The notes under the pieces were generated by a model, which was not told where the DNA came from, ran no database searches, and saw only the letters and a list, made by a program, of their open reading frames with translations. Source: Nitrospirales bacterium (GTDB lineage: Bacteria; Nitrospirota; Nitrospiria; Nitrospirales; UBA8639). Taken from it: a stretch of DNA of 64,000 bases. Below are positions 1 to 8,071 of this stretch, piece after piece. Location: positions 62,001 to 126,000 of the forward strand of contig BQIU01000002.1 in NCBI GenBank assembly GCA_021603905.1. The letters are read 5' to 3'. The stretch's first letter is position 1. Each line of letters begins with the position of its first letter. A program made the position numbers and the translations under genes.

Positions 1-633
1 CCATGACTTCCAAAGTTTCTGCTTGATACAGATAACGGGCTGCATTGATGCAATAAATGCCAATATCCCACAGAGCACCGCCCTCAGTTTGTTTCCGTAC
101 ACGAATGTTGTCTTTCACAACCTGCTGTGAAAAGATCGAATCGAAGAAACGAGGATTTCCGAGCTTTCCGGATTGCACAATTTTTATGGCTTCTAGATTT
201 GCTTATTCAAAATGCAGACGGTACGCAATCATGAGCTTGACGCGGTGGTGATCAGCGGATCGAATCATACGCTCACATTCTTATTCCGTCATCGCCATGG
301 GTTTTTCGCAAAGGATGTGTATGCCAGCTCGTGCTGCGCGTTCGGTGAATTCACAATGCAGATGATTGGGAAGGGCGATGTAGACCGCGTTGATTTCCCC
401 GCTTTCAAGGCATTCATCATATTCGTCATAGGAATACGTTTGCGACACACCATATTGTTTCCCTAATTTGGCAAGCTTCGTTGGATCATCGGAGATTAAG
501 GCGGTCAAACGCGAATTGCTCTTCGCATGCGTGAAAACTGGTAAGACGGCAACCTGCGCAATATATCCTAATCCCACGACGGCATAGCGGATGTGTCATT
601 TGAATTCCGTGGACGAGAGGATGATTGGTTCAT
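1..633 (-). pseudogene. Gfo/Idh/MocA-family oxidoreductase, disrupted
   Basis: The reverse strand reads as the N-terminal two thirds of an NAD(P)-dependent sugar dehydrogenase of the Gfo/Idh/MocA family: a Rossmann start (IRYAVVGLGYIAQ), the CEKPMAMTE catalytic-lysine motif, and IGIYCINAARYLY further on. The frame is broken three times. A good ribosome site (AAAGGAG) precedes an ATG at 633, but one base is missing near 592-598 between this start and the Rossmann motif. TAA codons then replace a residue right after the EKP motif (281-283) and one after YRLHFE (203-205). Homology continues in the same frame to the window edge, so the damage is point mutation and not truncation. The 3' end lies outside the window. 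A CTAGGG-type element lies upstream at 728. Recent pseudogene; readthrough is very unlikely given the added frameshift. Confidence 0.85.
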
Positions 634-727
634 TCAATCTCCTTTCTTGTACTCTGTGATGTGGTCAACGCCTTCGAGTCATAAAAGTATCAAAAGCATT
701 TTTACCTGAAAAAGCAGTATAGTCACA

Positions 728-743
728 CTAGGCATAATCCTTG
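728..743 (-). promoter_or_regulatory. CTAGGG-type 16-bp element upstream of the dehydrogenase pseudogene
   Basis: Read towards the gene the site is CAAGGATTATGCCTAG, one base off the otherwise constant GGG. It ends about 95 bases before the ATG at 633. It belongs to the recurring element described in the findings. Confidence 0.5.
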
Positions 744-845
744 AAGACACCGAAAAAGTCGATCCATGTTTGTGATATGCTTGGAGCTTGAAACCGCCCA
801 CTTAAACAATGTTTTAATATTCAATATAGTCGGATACACTACCCT

Positions 846-1451
846 ATGATCGACTGGGTCAAATCAATGGTGAATGGATTAGGCTATACCGGCTTAACCA
901 TGTTGATGTTTCTGGAGAATGTGTTTCCGCCCATCCCATCTGAAGTCATTATGCCGTTGGGAGGCTTTTTAACGACAACCCAAGAACTCACCTTCATCGG
1001 GGTGGTGCTGGCAGGGACACTGGGCTCAGTGTTAGGGGCGTTGCCACTTTATTATCTGGGCCATCATTTTGATGAAACGTACTTGAAACAACTGACCGAC
1101 CGGTATGGTCGATGGCTGTTGATGACATCTGCCGATATTGATTACGCCAGTGCATGGTTCCAACGTCATGGACGTAAGGCCGTCTTTTTTGGTCGTCTGG
1201 TGCCAGGAGTCCGATCTCTGATATCGGTCCCGGCGGGGTCATGTCATATGCCAATGGGAACGTTCCTTCTCTTGACAGCTGGCGGGGCGGGAATATGGAC
1301 AACATTCCTTGCCTATACAGGTCGCTGGTTGGGAAAACATTATGAGCAGGTCAGTCAATATATGCAACCGCTTTCGTATTTTGTTGCAGCGTTATTTCTA
1401 GTGGGATTCGCGTGGTGGACATATAAAAAATATTTTCCCAATATGGACTGA
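846..1451 (+). CDS. DedA family membrane protein
   Basis: A 201-residue inner-membrane protein of the DedA/SNARE-associated family, thought to act in lipid scrambling or proton-dependent membrane homeostasis. The family hallmarks are visible: FLENVFPPIPSEVIMPLGG near residues 22-40, a G-rich helix with GALPLYYLG, and FFGRLVPGVRSLISVPAG around 115-135. About four to five hydrophobic segments are spread through the protein and the length is normal. The ATG has no strong ribosome site. It stands alone, convergent with the truncated enolase-superfamily gene downstream. Substrate cannot be told from sequence. Confidence 0.9.
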   Translation: MIDWVKSMVNGLGYTGLTMLMFLENVFPPIPSEVIMPLGGFLTTTQELTFIGVVLAGTLGSVLGALPLYYLGHHFDETYLKQLTDRYGRWLLMTSADIDYASAWFQRHGRKAVFFGRLVPGVRSLISVPAGSCHMPMGTFLLLTAGGAGIWTTFLAYTGRWLGKHYEQVSQYMQPLSYFVAALFLVGFAWWTYKKYFPNMD

Positions 1452-1568
1452 AAATCGACTAAAAGTCCTAGAATGAACGTAACAGAGGCTAAAACGGTTT
1501 GAGCCTACGTTATGCAAAGCATTATCCATTGATGATTCATGAATATCTTGCCTTTCGGCCTTTCCACA

Positions 1569-2327
1569 TCATTCGCCAGCGGCAATATCCATATGAGCTG
1601 GTGCCCGTTCTCTGATGATTCGTAAGCCTTGCAGATCGTCTGACGACACTGGTTCCTCGAACCAGCAGACTTGAGATTCTTCAAAAAATTTCTCGGCAAA
1701 GGCCAGGGCCTGTTTCCGAGAATACGCGCCGTTCGCATCGACAAATAGCTCGGTCTCATGACCGATAGCCTCTCGGGCCGCCCGTACCCGGTCTCGATCA
1801 TCGTCGGGAGATCGTCCGACTTTCATTTTGACACTGGACACCTGTTGGTCGGCCCATTCTGCAAGTTGTCGTTGCACTTGCGAGACAGTATAGGAAGTAA
1901 AGCCTCCACTCCCGTATACCGGAATACCTTCCCGTGCAGCACCGAGCAATGTTACGACGGGAAGATCGAGCACTCGCGCTTTTAAATCCCATAAGGCCGA
2001 ATCCACCGCTGCCATCGCCATCGAGGCAATGCCGGGTTTTCCCATGTTCCGAACCGCGCGGCGCATGACTTCCCAACATTCTGGAATACTGAATACATCG
2101 CGCCCCTGGATTACCTCCGCCAAAGTTGTTTTGACAAGAATTGCTGTCGCGAGGTCCGCGTAGGTATATCCAACTCCCGTATGACCCGCAGCGGAAACTT
2201 CCACCAAGACTAATGTGGTTGCCTTCCAAGCCAACGTGCCATCCGATTCTGGGTACTCTGTCGGGATCGTATATGCCGAAACGTCGACCCGTCGCACTGG
2301 ACATGAAAGAGTTGGGATGCTCCGCAT
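1569..2327 (-). pseudogene. Mandelate racemase/muconate lactonizing enzyme family protein, C-terminally truncated
   Basis: An enolase-superfamily sugar-acid dehydratase or epimerase that stops at 252 residues where the family has about 370. The N-terminal capping domain, the KMK catalytic lysine motif (SSVKMKVG, about residue 165) and three metal-ligand regions (FVDANG, WFEEPV, IAAGE) are present. The stop comes directly after IAAGE, where the family continues with a glycine- and aromatic-rich stretch. The last third of the barrel, with the general acid/base residues, is missing. Only about 117 bases separate it from the convergent DedA gene, so the 3' part was deleted. It begins 18 bases after the TPP-enzyme gene and was probably co-transcribed with it. 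Probably inactive. Confidence 0.75.
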
Positions 2328-2345
2328 GATATTGATATTGTTATT

Positions 2346-4097
2346 TTAGATCATTTCGCGGACTTTATCGGATAATGATGTTAAGGCAATTTTCATGCGA
2401 TTGGGTTCTCCGCGAGCCAGCGATTCGGCAAAATGCATGGCTTGCTTGAGCTTGATTTTAGCCGGATATGGCGGTGTAAACGGATCGACTATCGCGTCAA
2501 CCAGGACCGGGCCAGGCGTGGCGAGCGCTTGATCCAATATAGGTCCGCAATCTGCGGGATCCTCAATCGTAAATCCTGTCCCGCCGCACGCTCTGGCAAC
2601 AGCGGCAAAATCTATTGGCTCCAGCTCGCAACCGTATTCGGGATTTCCCAAAAACACCATCTGTTCCCATTTAATCTGTCCTAACGTATTATTTTTAATC
2701 ACGATGACTTTGATCGGGAGTCGATATTTGACTGCTGTCGAAAATTCAGCCATCAGCATGGAAAACCCGCCATCTCCCACAAACGCGACGCACTGTCGGT
2801 CCGGATAGGCGATTTGTGCCGCCATGGCGTACGGCATACCGCAGGCCATGGTTGCCAACGTGCCGGAGACGGTGTGCATCTGGCCGCGTTTGACCTTAAT
2901 CTGACGTGCCCACCAGGTTGTAATAGTACCAGAGTCGCACGCCACGATGGCCGTGTCCGATAAGCGCTTCCCCAGTTCCCAGGCCACGACTTGTGGTTTC
3001 ATCGGTTTGTCGGTCATGGTTCCTCGCTGTTCCATTAACTCCCACCATTCTTCCATGCTCTGCTGCGCTTGCTTCAAGAAATTCCGATTTTTATTAGGTT
3101 TGAGGTGTGATGAGAGCGCCCGCAAGGTTTGCTGACTGTCGGCAACCAAGCCGACTTCCACGGGATACCGAAGACCAATTCGTGCTGGATCGAGGTCAAT
3201 TTGGACGGCTCGAGCTCGTCCGGGTTTCGGATAGTATTCCATATACGGGAAAGACGTGCCGACGAGGAGCAGCGTATCGCAATCTTCCAATGCTTCTTGA
3301 GAAGGAAGGGTTCCAAGCAGTCCGATCCCTCCTGTCGTGTAAGGACTGTCGTCCGGCACACAAGCTTTTCCCAACAAGGCTTTGATAATTGGTGCGCCTA
3401 ATATTTCGGCAACCTGTTCAAGTTCATCTGTGGCTTGGAGCGCGCCGGCACCGGCTAAAATGGCTATGCGTTTTCCTGCATTGAGCACGTCTGCTGCACG
3501 ATGAAGTTCTTGTTCATCGGGGAGTTTGGCGCCATGCGCAATTGCGTGGGAGGAATGTTGGGGAATGTTTCGCGGCGTTCGACCGGTCTCGGATTCTTGA
3601 TCTTGCAGGTCAACCGGAAAGGTCAGGTGAGCGACACCGCGATAGCTGAGTGCGGTACGACAGGCAATATCGACAATATGCTCAACATGAGCGGCACTCA
3701 TGATGCGGGCATTATAGACGGTGACATCTTCGTAGACTCTCGTCAGATCAACATCCTGCTGTGAATGTGTATTGATCAAGTCGCTGAAATGGTGACCAGT
3801 CAAAGCGAGGACCGGCGCCCCATCGAGTTTGGCATCGTAGAGTGGACAAGCAAAATGCAGCCCACCCGGACCCGAAGTCGCCAGGCAAACACCGAGCTTA
3901 CCCGTATATTTAGCATAGCCGCAGGCCATGAAGGCAGCGGCTTCCTCATGACGCACATGAATAAACCGAATCTGATCCTGATGAGTCCGTAAGGCTTCCA
4001 TGATGCCATTAATTCCGTCGCCAGGAAGCCCGAAGACGACGTTCACGCCCCAATTGATGAGTCGTTCAATTAAGACGTCAGATGCTGTTTTTTTCAT
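2346..4097 (-). CDS. Thiamine pyrophosphate-dependent enzyme, pyruvate oxidase/acetolactate synthase type
   Basis: A 583-residue member of the POX/acetohydroxyacid synthase family. The N-terminal pyrimidine-binding domain has VFGLPGDGINGIMEAL and the catalytic glutamate in RHEEAAAFMA. A central Rossmann-like domain follows, then the PP-binding domain with GDGGFSMLMAEF leading to the IKNN motif. Length and motifs are complete. Closest in type to the 'thiamine pyrophosphate-requiring enzymes' often labelled PoxB-like, which turn pyruvate into acetate or acetyl phosphate plus CO2. The substrate is not proven. A CTAGGG-type element lies about 195 bases upstream, inside the remains of a GH65 gene. 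The truncated enolase-type gene follows after 18 bases. Confidence 0.85.
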   Translation of the reverse strand: MKKTASDVLIERLINWGVNVVFGLPGDGINGIMEALRTHQDQIRFIHVRHEEAAAFMACGYAKYTGKLGVCLATSGPGGLHFACPLYDAKLDGAPVLALTGHHFSDLINTHSQQDVDLTRVYEDVTVYNARIMSAAHVEHIVDIACRTALSYRGVAHLTFPVDLQDQESETGRTPRNIPQHSSHAIAHGAKLPDEQELHRAADVLNAGKRIAILAGAGALQATDELEQVAEILGAPIIKALLGKACVPDDSPYTTGGIGLLGTLPSQEALEDCDTLLLVGTSFPYMEYYPKPGRARAVQIDLDPARIGLRYPVEVGLVADSQQTLRALSSHLKPNKNRNFLKQAQQSMEEWWELMEQRGTMTDKPMKPQVVAWELGKRLSDTAIVACDSGTITTWWARQIKVKRGQMHTVSGTLATMACGMPYAMAAQIAYPDRQCVAFVGDGGFSMLMAEFSTAVKYRLPIKVIVIKNNTLGQIKWEQMVFLGNPEYGCELEPIDFAAVARACGGTGFTIEDPADCGPILDQALATPGPVLVDAIVDPFTPPYPAKIKLKQAMHFAESLARGEPNRMKIALTSLSDKVREMI

Positions 4098-4291
4098 TGT
4101 GTGATCCTCTCGTTTATGAAGGGTGAGTCATTACTCGCTTCGTCAAGATGCTGTTCAAGAGTCAATCAATCGGCTTCCTTCACTACCGATCGTCATCCAT
4201 GTTCTTTGCTCGCATGGTTACGATCCATGTTGAAAATGTGGGTTGAGGCTGTGCGCTGGGAAAGTATGCGGTCGATGGCCATAAAACGGAA

Positions 4292-4307
4292 CTAGAACAA
4301 ACCCTTG
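4292..4307 (-). promoter_or_regulatory. CTAGGG-type 16-bp element upstream of the TPP enzyme
   Basis: Towards the gene it reads CAAGGGTTTGTTCTAG, about 195 bases before the ATG at 4097. The distance is longer than usual for this element set. Confidence 0.45.
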
Positions 4308-4439
4308 TCGTAGGGAGTGGGAATGTGCGATTTCCTTATAAAAGGCGATCGATGGACCAGAATGATGATTTCTGTATTGAGAGGGTGGTGAGGGAGGACG
4401 AACGTAAGACGTGCTCAATGTCTTTCCGAGATGGATATG

Positions 4440-5376
4440 AGGGCTGAGAACCATAGGCGGTAAGATGAAAGAGATGAAGACGAAAAATCTGTTGGGCTTT
4501 TGGAGTGGCTTGAATTTCAATATCTCCTATATCCCAATAGTGTTTCCAGCCTTGAGTATGGGAATCAAGAAGCTGCTGGAATGATCCGACATTAGACAGG
4601 CTCCATGGCTGCGTGCAGAGGGTTACTTATCGCACGGTCCTTTGTCGTGAAGATAGCGACTGTTTTTTGAACAGTGACCTCTTGCTGACAATTGATATTG
4701 ACCGTTGCCTGTGTTTCGATCCAATCGGGCTTCCGTTTGATGTGGGTGTGTGAAATTGAAGAATTTCCTATTGAGAGGTCGGGAATCTGTGCCATACGGA
4801 GATGTGACTGCTGGCTTTCCACGAGCAGGTACAGCTGGTGGGATGGTGTGACTCCGGTTTCAAACGTACGAAAATGCTTTGCTGTTGTTTCACAATTTTG
4901 AATTAAGTCTTGATTGTTCACACCTCCATCCAGTGCCGCGCGGACATCGAGTCGGCCAGACCAATTTTCTGCTGTAAATGTCCAATGCAATATTCCCAGA
5001 TGAAGGTTGATTGCATGCGCAAGACGATGTGTCGTGTTAATACTCCCGCGTGCATATCAAGGACTTGCTGATAATGCATTATGTGGACGTTTTGCAAATC
5101 AAACCATACGTCACCATCAATGCTAAATGTTAAACTTAATCAGTTCGGCCAATTCACCATATCTTCGTGTATCACCTCATGATGAGCAATCACACTGGCT
5201 AATTGATTGTAGTGGCCAGCTAGATAGGTGCCGGGGTAATGACATTCACCAGGAAAAGATTCTTCAGCAGCATCACGTGTCGCAAAATACCCGTTACCTA
5301 CCGTGCAGAGCGCTTCTCGACGAGGTTGATCATTTCGATTCCAATGGTAAAATTTAAAGCACCATGTATCCATCAT
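4440..5376 (-). pseudogene. GH65 family sugar phosphorylase (trehalose/maltose/kojibiose type), fragmented
   Basis: The N-terminal domain of a glycoside hydrolase family 65 phosphorylase is scattered over several frames. The first piece (5376-5140) has the family start with RREALCTVGNGYFATR and HYPGTYLAGHYNQL, and ends at a TGA where the family has tryptophan (PNW). Homology resumes in the same frame (LTFSIDGDVWFDLQNV, GVLTRHI). About 15-20 residues are then lost with a frame change, and homology continues as TFTAENWSGRLDVRAALDG (4990-4592) to TTKDRAISNPLHAA. A last recognisable piece, FRLHLFHL, lies in another frame near 4463-4482. The catalytic part is absent. Clearly dead; the substrate specificity of the ancestor cannot be assigned. 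Confidence 0.8.
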
Positions 5377-5465
5377 GAGCCGGAACTGCGAGTCTTGTGT
5401 TCTTGATCATTTTCTGACTTTACGCATAGGGAATATTCATTTAATGTTGCTTCGATCATGATCAT

Positions 5466-5795
5466 TCAATAGTCGTTTTCATCAGAATGCAGGCGATTCG
5501 TCCGTTCCTCATAATCTTCCGACGAAGCCGGATCCAACTCCCAACGTTGAGCATCTCGCTCACGTTTTTTCCCCACATCTAACGGCTCAGTATCTTCGTA
5601 GGTCAATCCCACAGACTCACCCATTTCATCGATGTCGTCTTGATCTGGCGTAAGCATAGAACCCCCGACTCCTTCTTCTCCCGAGTGTTCCACGTCCGCC
5701 GTTGCGTCCATATCGCCGCCAGAGAGGGTTTTTCTTTTTGGGCGTTCAGATGCTGACTGATCTTGAGGTAGAGGATGTTGAGTCTTCTTTTTCAT
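5466..5795 (-). CDS. DUF6335-like small acidic protein
   Basis: A hydrophilic, acidic protein of about 109-116 residues ending in a conserved-looking block (DIDEMGESVGLTYEDTEPL followed by RDAQRWELDPASSEDYEER). I match this from memory to DUF6335 proteins known from cyanobacteria and other stress-tolerant bacteria. No signal peptide, membrane segment or catalytic motif is visible and the function is unknown. The start at 5795 (MKKKTQ) is preferred because a GGGAG ribosome site lies about nine bases upstream; a second in-frame ATG at 5804 is too close to it. A strong CTAGGG-type element sits about 100 bases upstream. Confidence 0.7.
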   Translation of the reverse strand: MKKKTQHPLPQDQSASERPKRKTLSGGDMDATADVEHSGEEGVGGSMLTPDQDDIDEMGESVGLTYEDTEPLDVGKKRERDAQRWELDPASSEDYEERTNRLHSDENDY

Positions 5796-5897
5796 TGTAT
5801 TCATCTCCCGTTCCAATGGATGAGTAGGCTGTTCATCATGAGTTGCCTAAGACCTGACGCATCTCACTATCCTATTGCTTTTTTTTTAAATATACGA

Positions 5898-5913
5898 CTG
5901 GTCAAAACCCTAG
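5898..5913 (-). promoter_or_regulatory. CTAGGG-type 16-bp element upstream of the DUF6335 gene
   Basis: Towards the gene it reads CTAGGGTTTTGACCAG, one of the best copies, about 100 bases before the start. It lies between the 3' end of the FAD monooxygenase gene and the DUF6335 start. Confidence 0.65.
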
Positions 5914-5936
5914 AATCATATGGTTACGATGAATGA

Positions 5937-7625
5937 TTAGCGAAATAGATGAGAGAAATATTTTTCGAGGGATCTTCTCGTAGTTGGTTGACTTGTATAT
6001 CCCACGTATCCATCAGGACGAATCACGTAGACGCAACATTGGTCGGCACCGTATCGACGATGCACCACTCCGTTTGAGTCTCGAATATACGCAACAGATA
6101 TGTGAGGCTGAATAGAATTGATCGTGACGAACACTGAATGAACCAGATGGCTAAATCGTGTGTCAAACCCACTGTGAAGCGCATTGAATTCTTGTATGCT
6201 TGGAGCATTTCTGTTTAAACCCTGGAAGAATAGCAGGGTATGATGTTGATGTTGGAATACATCAAAAAGGCAATGATACTCGTGTGGAGTTTTCGATGAA
6301 AGAATGACATTTGGCGCGCGTTCTCCTGCACAAGGTCTAGATTCCCGATTGGAAAATAGATTCTTTCTCCGAGAGAAGCCCCAATTATGGTGAGAAATTT
6401 GGTCGATTATAATGTCACTGCCTGGATAGCGAGTATCCAATTCTGCAACGGCTTTCACGATACGATCCTGGATCGTAGGGAATTGATTGAGAAGGGAGGC
6501 TAGATGATTTCGTCCCCATCGCATGAGTGGATGACCTACCGTCATCATTTTTGTTCCCCAATGAGTGCCTGCTAAGATAGAGGCCGCAATCGGGCGACGT
6601 TCTACCTCGTAACTGTCAAGTAACGATTCAGGTGAAAGACCTTGATTGACAAGAGCCAACTTCCATCCCAGGTTGAACGCATCTTGAATTCCTGTATTCA
6701 TTCCCTGCCCTCCGGCTGGACTATGAATATGAGCGGCATCCCCAGCTAGGAACACGCGGCCCCTCCGATAAGTTGAGACAAGGCGACGAGAGATTCGAAA
6801 ACGGGAATGCCAGACGAGCTGACTGAGCTTGCTCGTACTGCCTGGTCCGTTACCCACTCGGTGCGTCCAAGAAGCTTGAAAATCTTGAACCACAAGCTTC
6901 GAGTCGACTTGATGCGGAACTTCTTGCGTTGCATCGATCACCACTCGATAGCGATGGGGGTTCGGTAAAGGGATCGCGAATAAGACACCAGAGGGAGATA
7001 GAAAGATGTGCCCTTCGTCCGACGGAAGGTCACCCTCTATCGTCAGATCTCCCAAGAGAAAGGATTCCACATATTGTTCTCCTTCAAATGGAAGTGTCAG
7101 ACATGTTCTCACCGAACTGTGGGCCCCATCACAGCCGACTAACCAGGAAGCCGACACGGGATCTTCTCGTTGTTCCGACCTCATATCGTGCACTATGGCC
7201 GTGATGTTCTCCGGGTGGCGTTCGATGGCCGACAACCGAATCGGTCGTTCCACCGTGCCGCCTAGTGATGTGAGTCGCTCTATGAGCAGTCCTTCCGTTT
7301 CACGTTGGGGTAACACGAGGACAAAGGGATAGGGCGTATTCAAATGTTGGAAATCCAATCGAGCGATTTGTCGACCATCAGCATACAGGTTGAGTGCATG
7401 AATTTTTCGTCCGCGCCGGCACAACTCGTCGGTAAGGCCGAGTTGTTCGAAGCACTCCAAGGTTCGCGCATGGATCGCGAGTGCTTTGGAATGCTGGGAG
7501 GGTTGTTCGTCTTGATCGATGATCCGATAGGCAATCCCTCGTCTGGCGAGATCGCATGCCAGAGTTAAACCCGTTGGTCCGGCACCAACGATCAGAACAT
7601 CAGCATGTTCCTTGCTTGTCTTCAT
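5937..7625 (-). CDS. FAD-dependent aromatic-ring monooxygenase (PheA/TfdB family)
   Basis: A 562-residue flavoprotein hydroxylase. The dinucleotide-binding motif DVLIVGAGPTGLTLACDLARRG is at the N-terminus. The DG motif region (WLVGCDGAHSSVR) is near residue 165 and the second FAD motif (GRVFLAGDAAHIHSPAGGQGMN) near 285-305. The C-terminal 130 residues look like the thioredoxin-like domain of phenol hydroxylases (VYVIRPDGYVGY). All FAD motifs are intact. Such enzymes use NAD(P)H and O2 to hydroxylate phenolic rings; the substrate is unknown. The start at 7625 follows GAGGA; the longer ORF has no better site. It follows the glutaredoxin-like gene on the same strand. Confidence 0.85.
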   Translation of the reverse strand: MKTSKEHADVLIVGAGPTGLTLACDLARRGIAYRIIDQDEQPSQHSKALAIHARTLECFEQLGLTDELCRRGRKIHALNLYADGRQIARLDFQHLNTPYPFVLVLPQRETEGLLIERLTSLGGTVERPIRLSAIERHPENITAIVHDMRSEQREDPVSASWLVGCDGAHSSVRTCLTLPFEGEQYVESFLLGDLTIEGDLPSDEGHIFLSPSGVLFAIPLPNPHRYRVVIDATQEVPHQVDSKLVVQDFQASWTHRVGNGPGSTSKLSQLVWHSRFRISRRLVSTYRRGRVFLAGDAAHIHSPAGGQGMNTGIQDAFNLGWKLALVNQGLSPESLLDSYEVERRPIAASILAGTHWGTKMMTVGHPLMRWGRNHLASLLNQFPTIQDRIVKAVAELDTRYPGSDIIIDQISHHNWGFSRRKNLFSNRESRPCAGERAPNVILSSKTPHEYHCLFDVFQHQHHTLLFFQGLNRNAPSIQEFNALHSGFDTRFSHLVHSVFVTINSIQPHISVAYIRDSNGVVHRRYGADQCCVYVIRPDGYVGYTSQPTTRRSLEKYFSHLFR

Positions 7626-7721
7626 AAGGTCCTCGTTATAACAACACGTCATTCATGACGTTCTTCACTCCATAAAATGTACCGGAATTCACGAGCTATG
7701 TAGAATAAACGTCTTCGTGAC

Positions 7722-7976
7722 TTACGATGAGGACTTCCCGCCATAATGATTCTCAAGATATTGAATGAATTCCGTTTCATCTCCTTTAATAACTCGGTCT
7801 CGATCGGAATCGATAAGGGTGGGCACCTCGTCTTGTCCGGATACTCGTTTCAGACGATCTCGTTTGGATTTGTCCTGTGACACATTTCTGAGAAGATAAT
7901 CGATCTGACATTCTGACAGTTTCTTTCTGACTTGAGTACTGTATGGGCATTCTTCGAATTGATACAATTCCAACAT
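7722..7976 (-). CDS. Glutaredoxin-like / GST N-terminal domain protein
   Basis: An 84-residue thioredoxin-fold protein with the redox motif CPYS at residues 10-13 and the conserved cis-proline region EVPTLID around residue 56, followed by a short helix (FIQYLENHYGG). This is the pattern of monothiol or atypical glutaredoxins and GST N-domains. It probably reduces disulphides or binds glutathione-like thiols in the cytoplasm. An AGGAGAG ribosome site lies just before the ATG. A diverged CTAGGG-type sequence occurs about 84 bases upstream (near 8060). Confidence 0.8.
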   Translation of the reverse strand: MLELYQFEECPYSTQVRKKLSECQIDYLLRNVSQDKSKRDRLKRVSGQDEVPTLIDSDRDRVIKGDETEFIQYLENHYGGKSSS

Positions 7977-8071
7977 CGCACTCTCCTTTTTGTGATTGAT
8001 CGCGATCGCACGAAAGCCAAGAATTCGTCAAATTGCTTTTTCGAGTGCTGCATGATTGTCTAAGGCAAATC

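Noticed and set aside
203-283. Possible stop-codon readthrough or recoding (two TAA codons in an otherwise conserved frame)
   Set aside because: The same gene also has a one-base shift near its start. The two stops have no shared context, and TAA is used as a normal stop by other genes here. Pseudogene is simpler.
994-1305. 103-residue minus-strand ORF
   Set aside because: Antisense shadow of the DedA gene; no ribosome site and no family features.
1798-2304. 168-residue minus-strand ORF
   Set aside because: Out-of-frame shadow of the enolase-superfamily gene, which has clear motifs.
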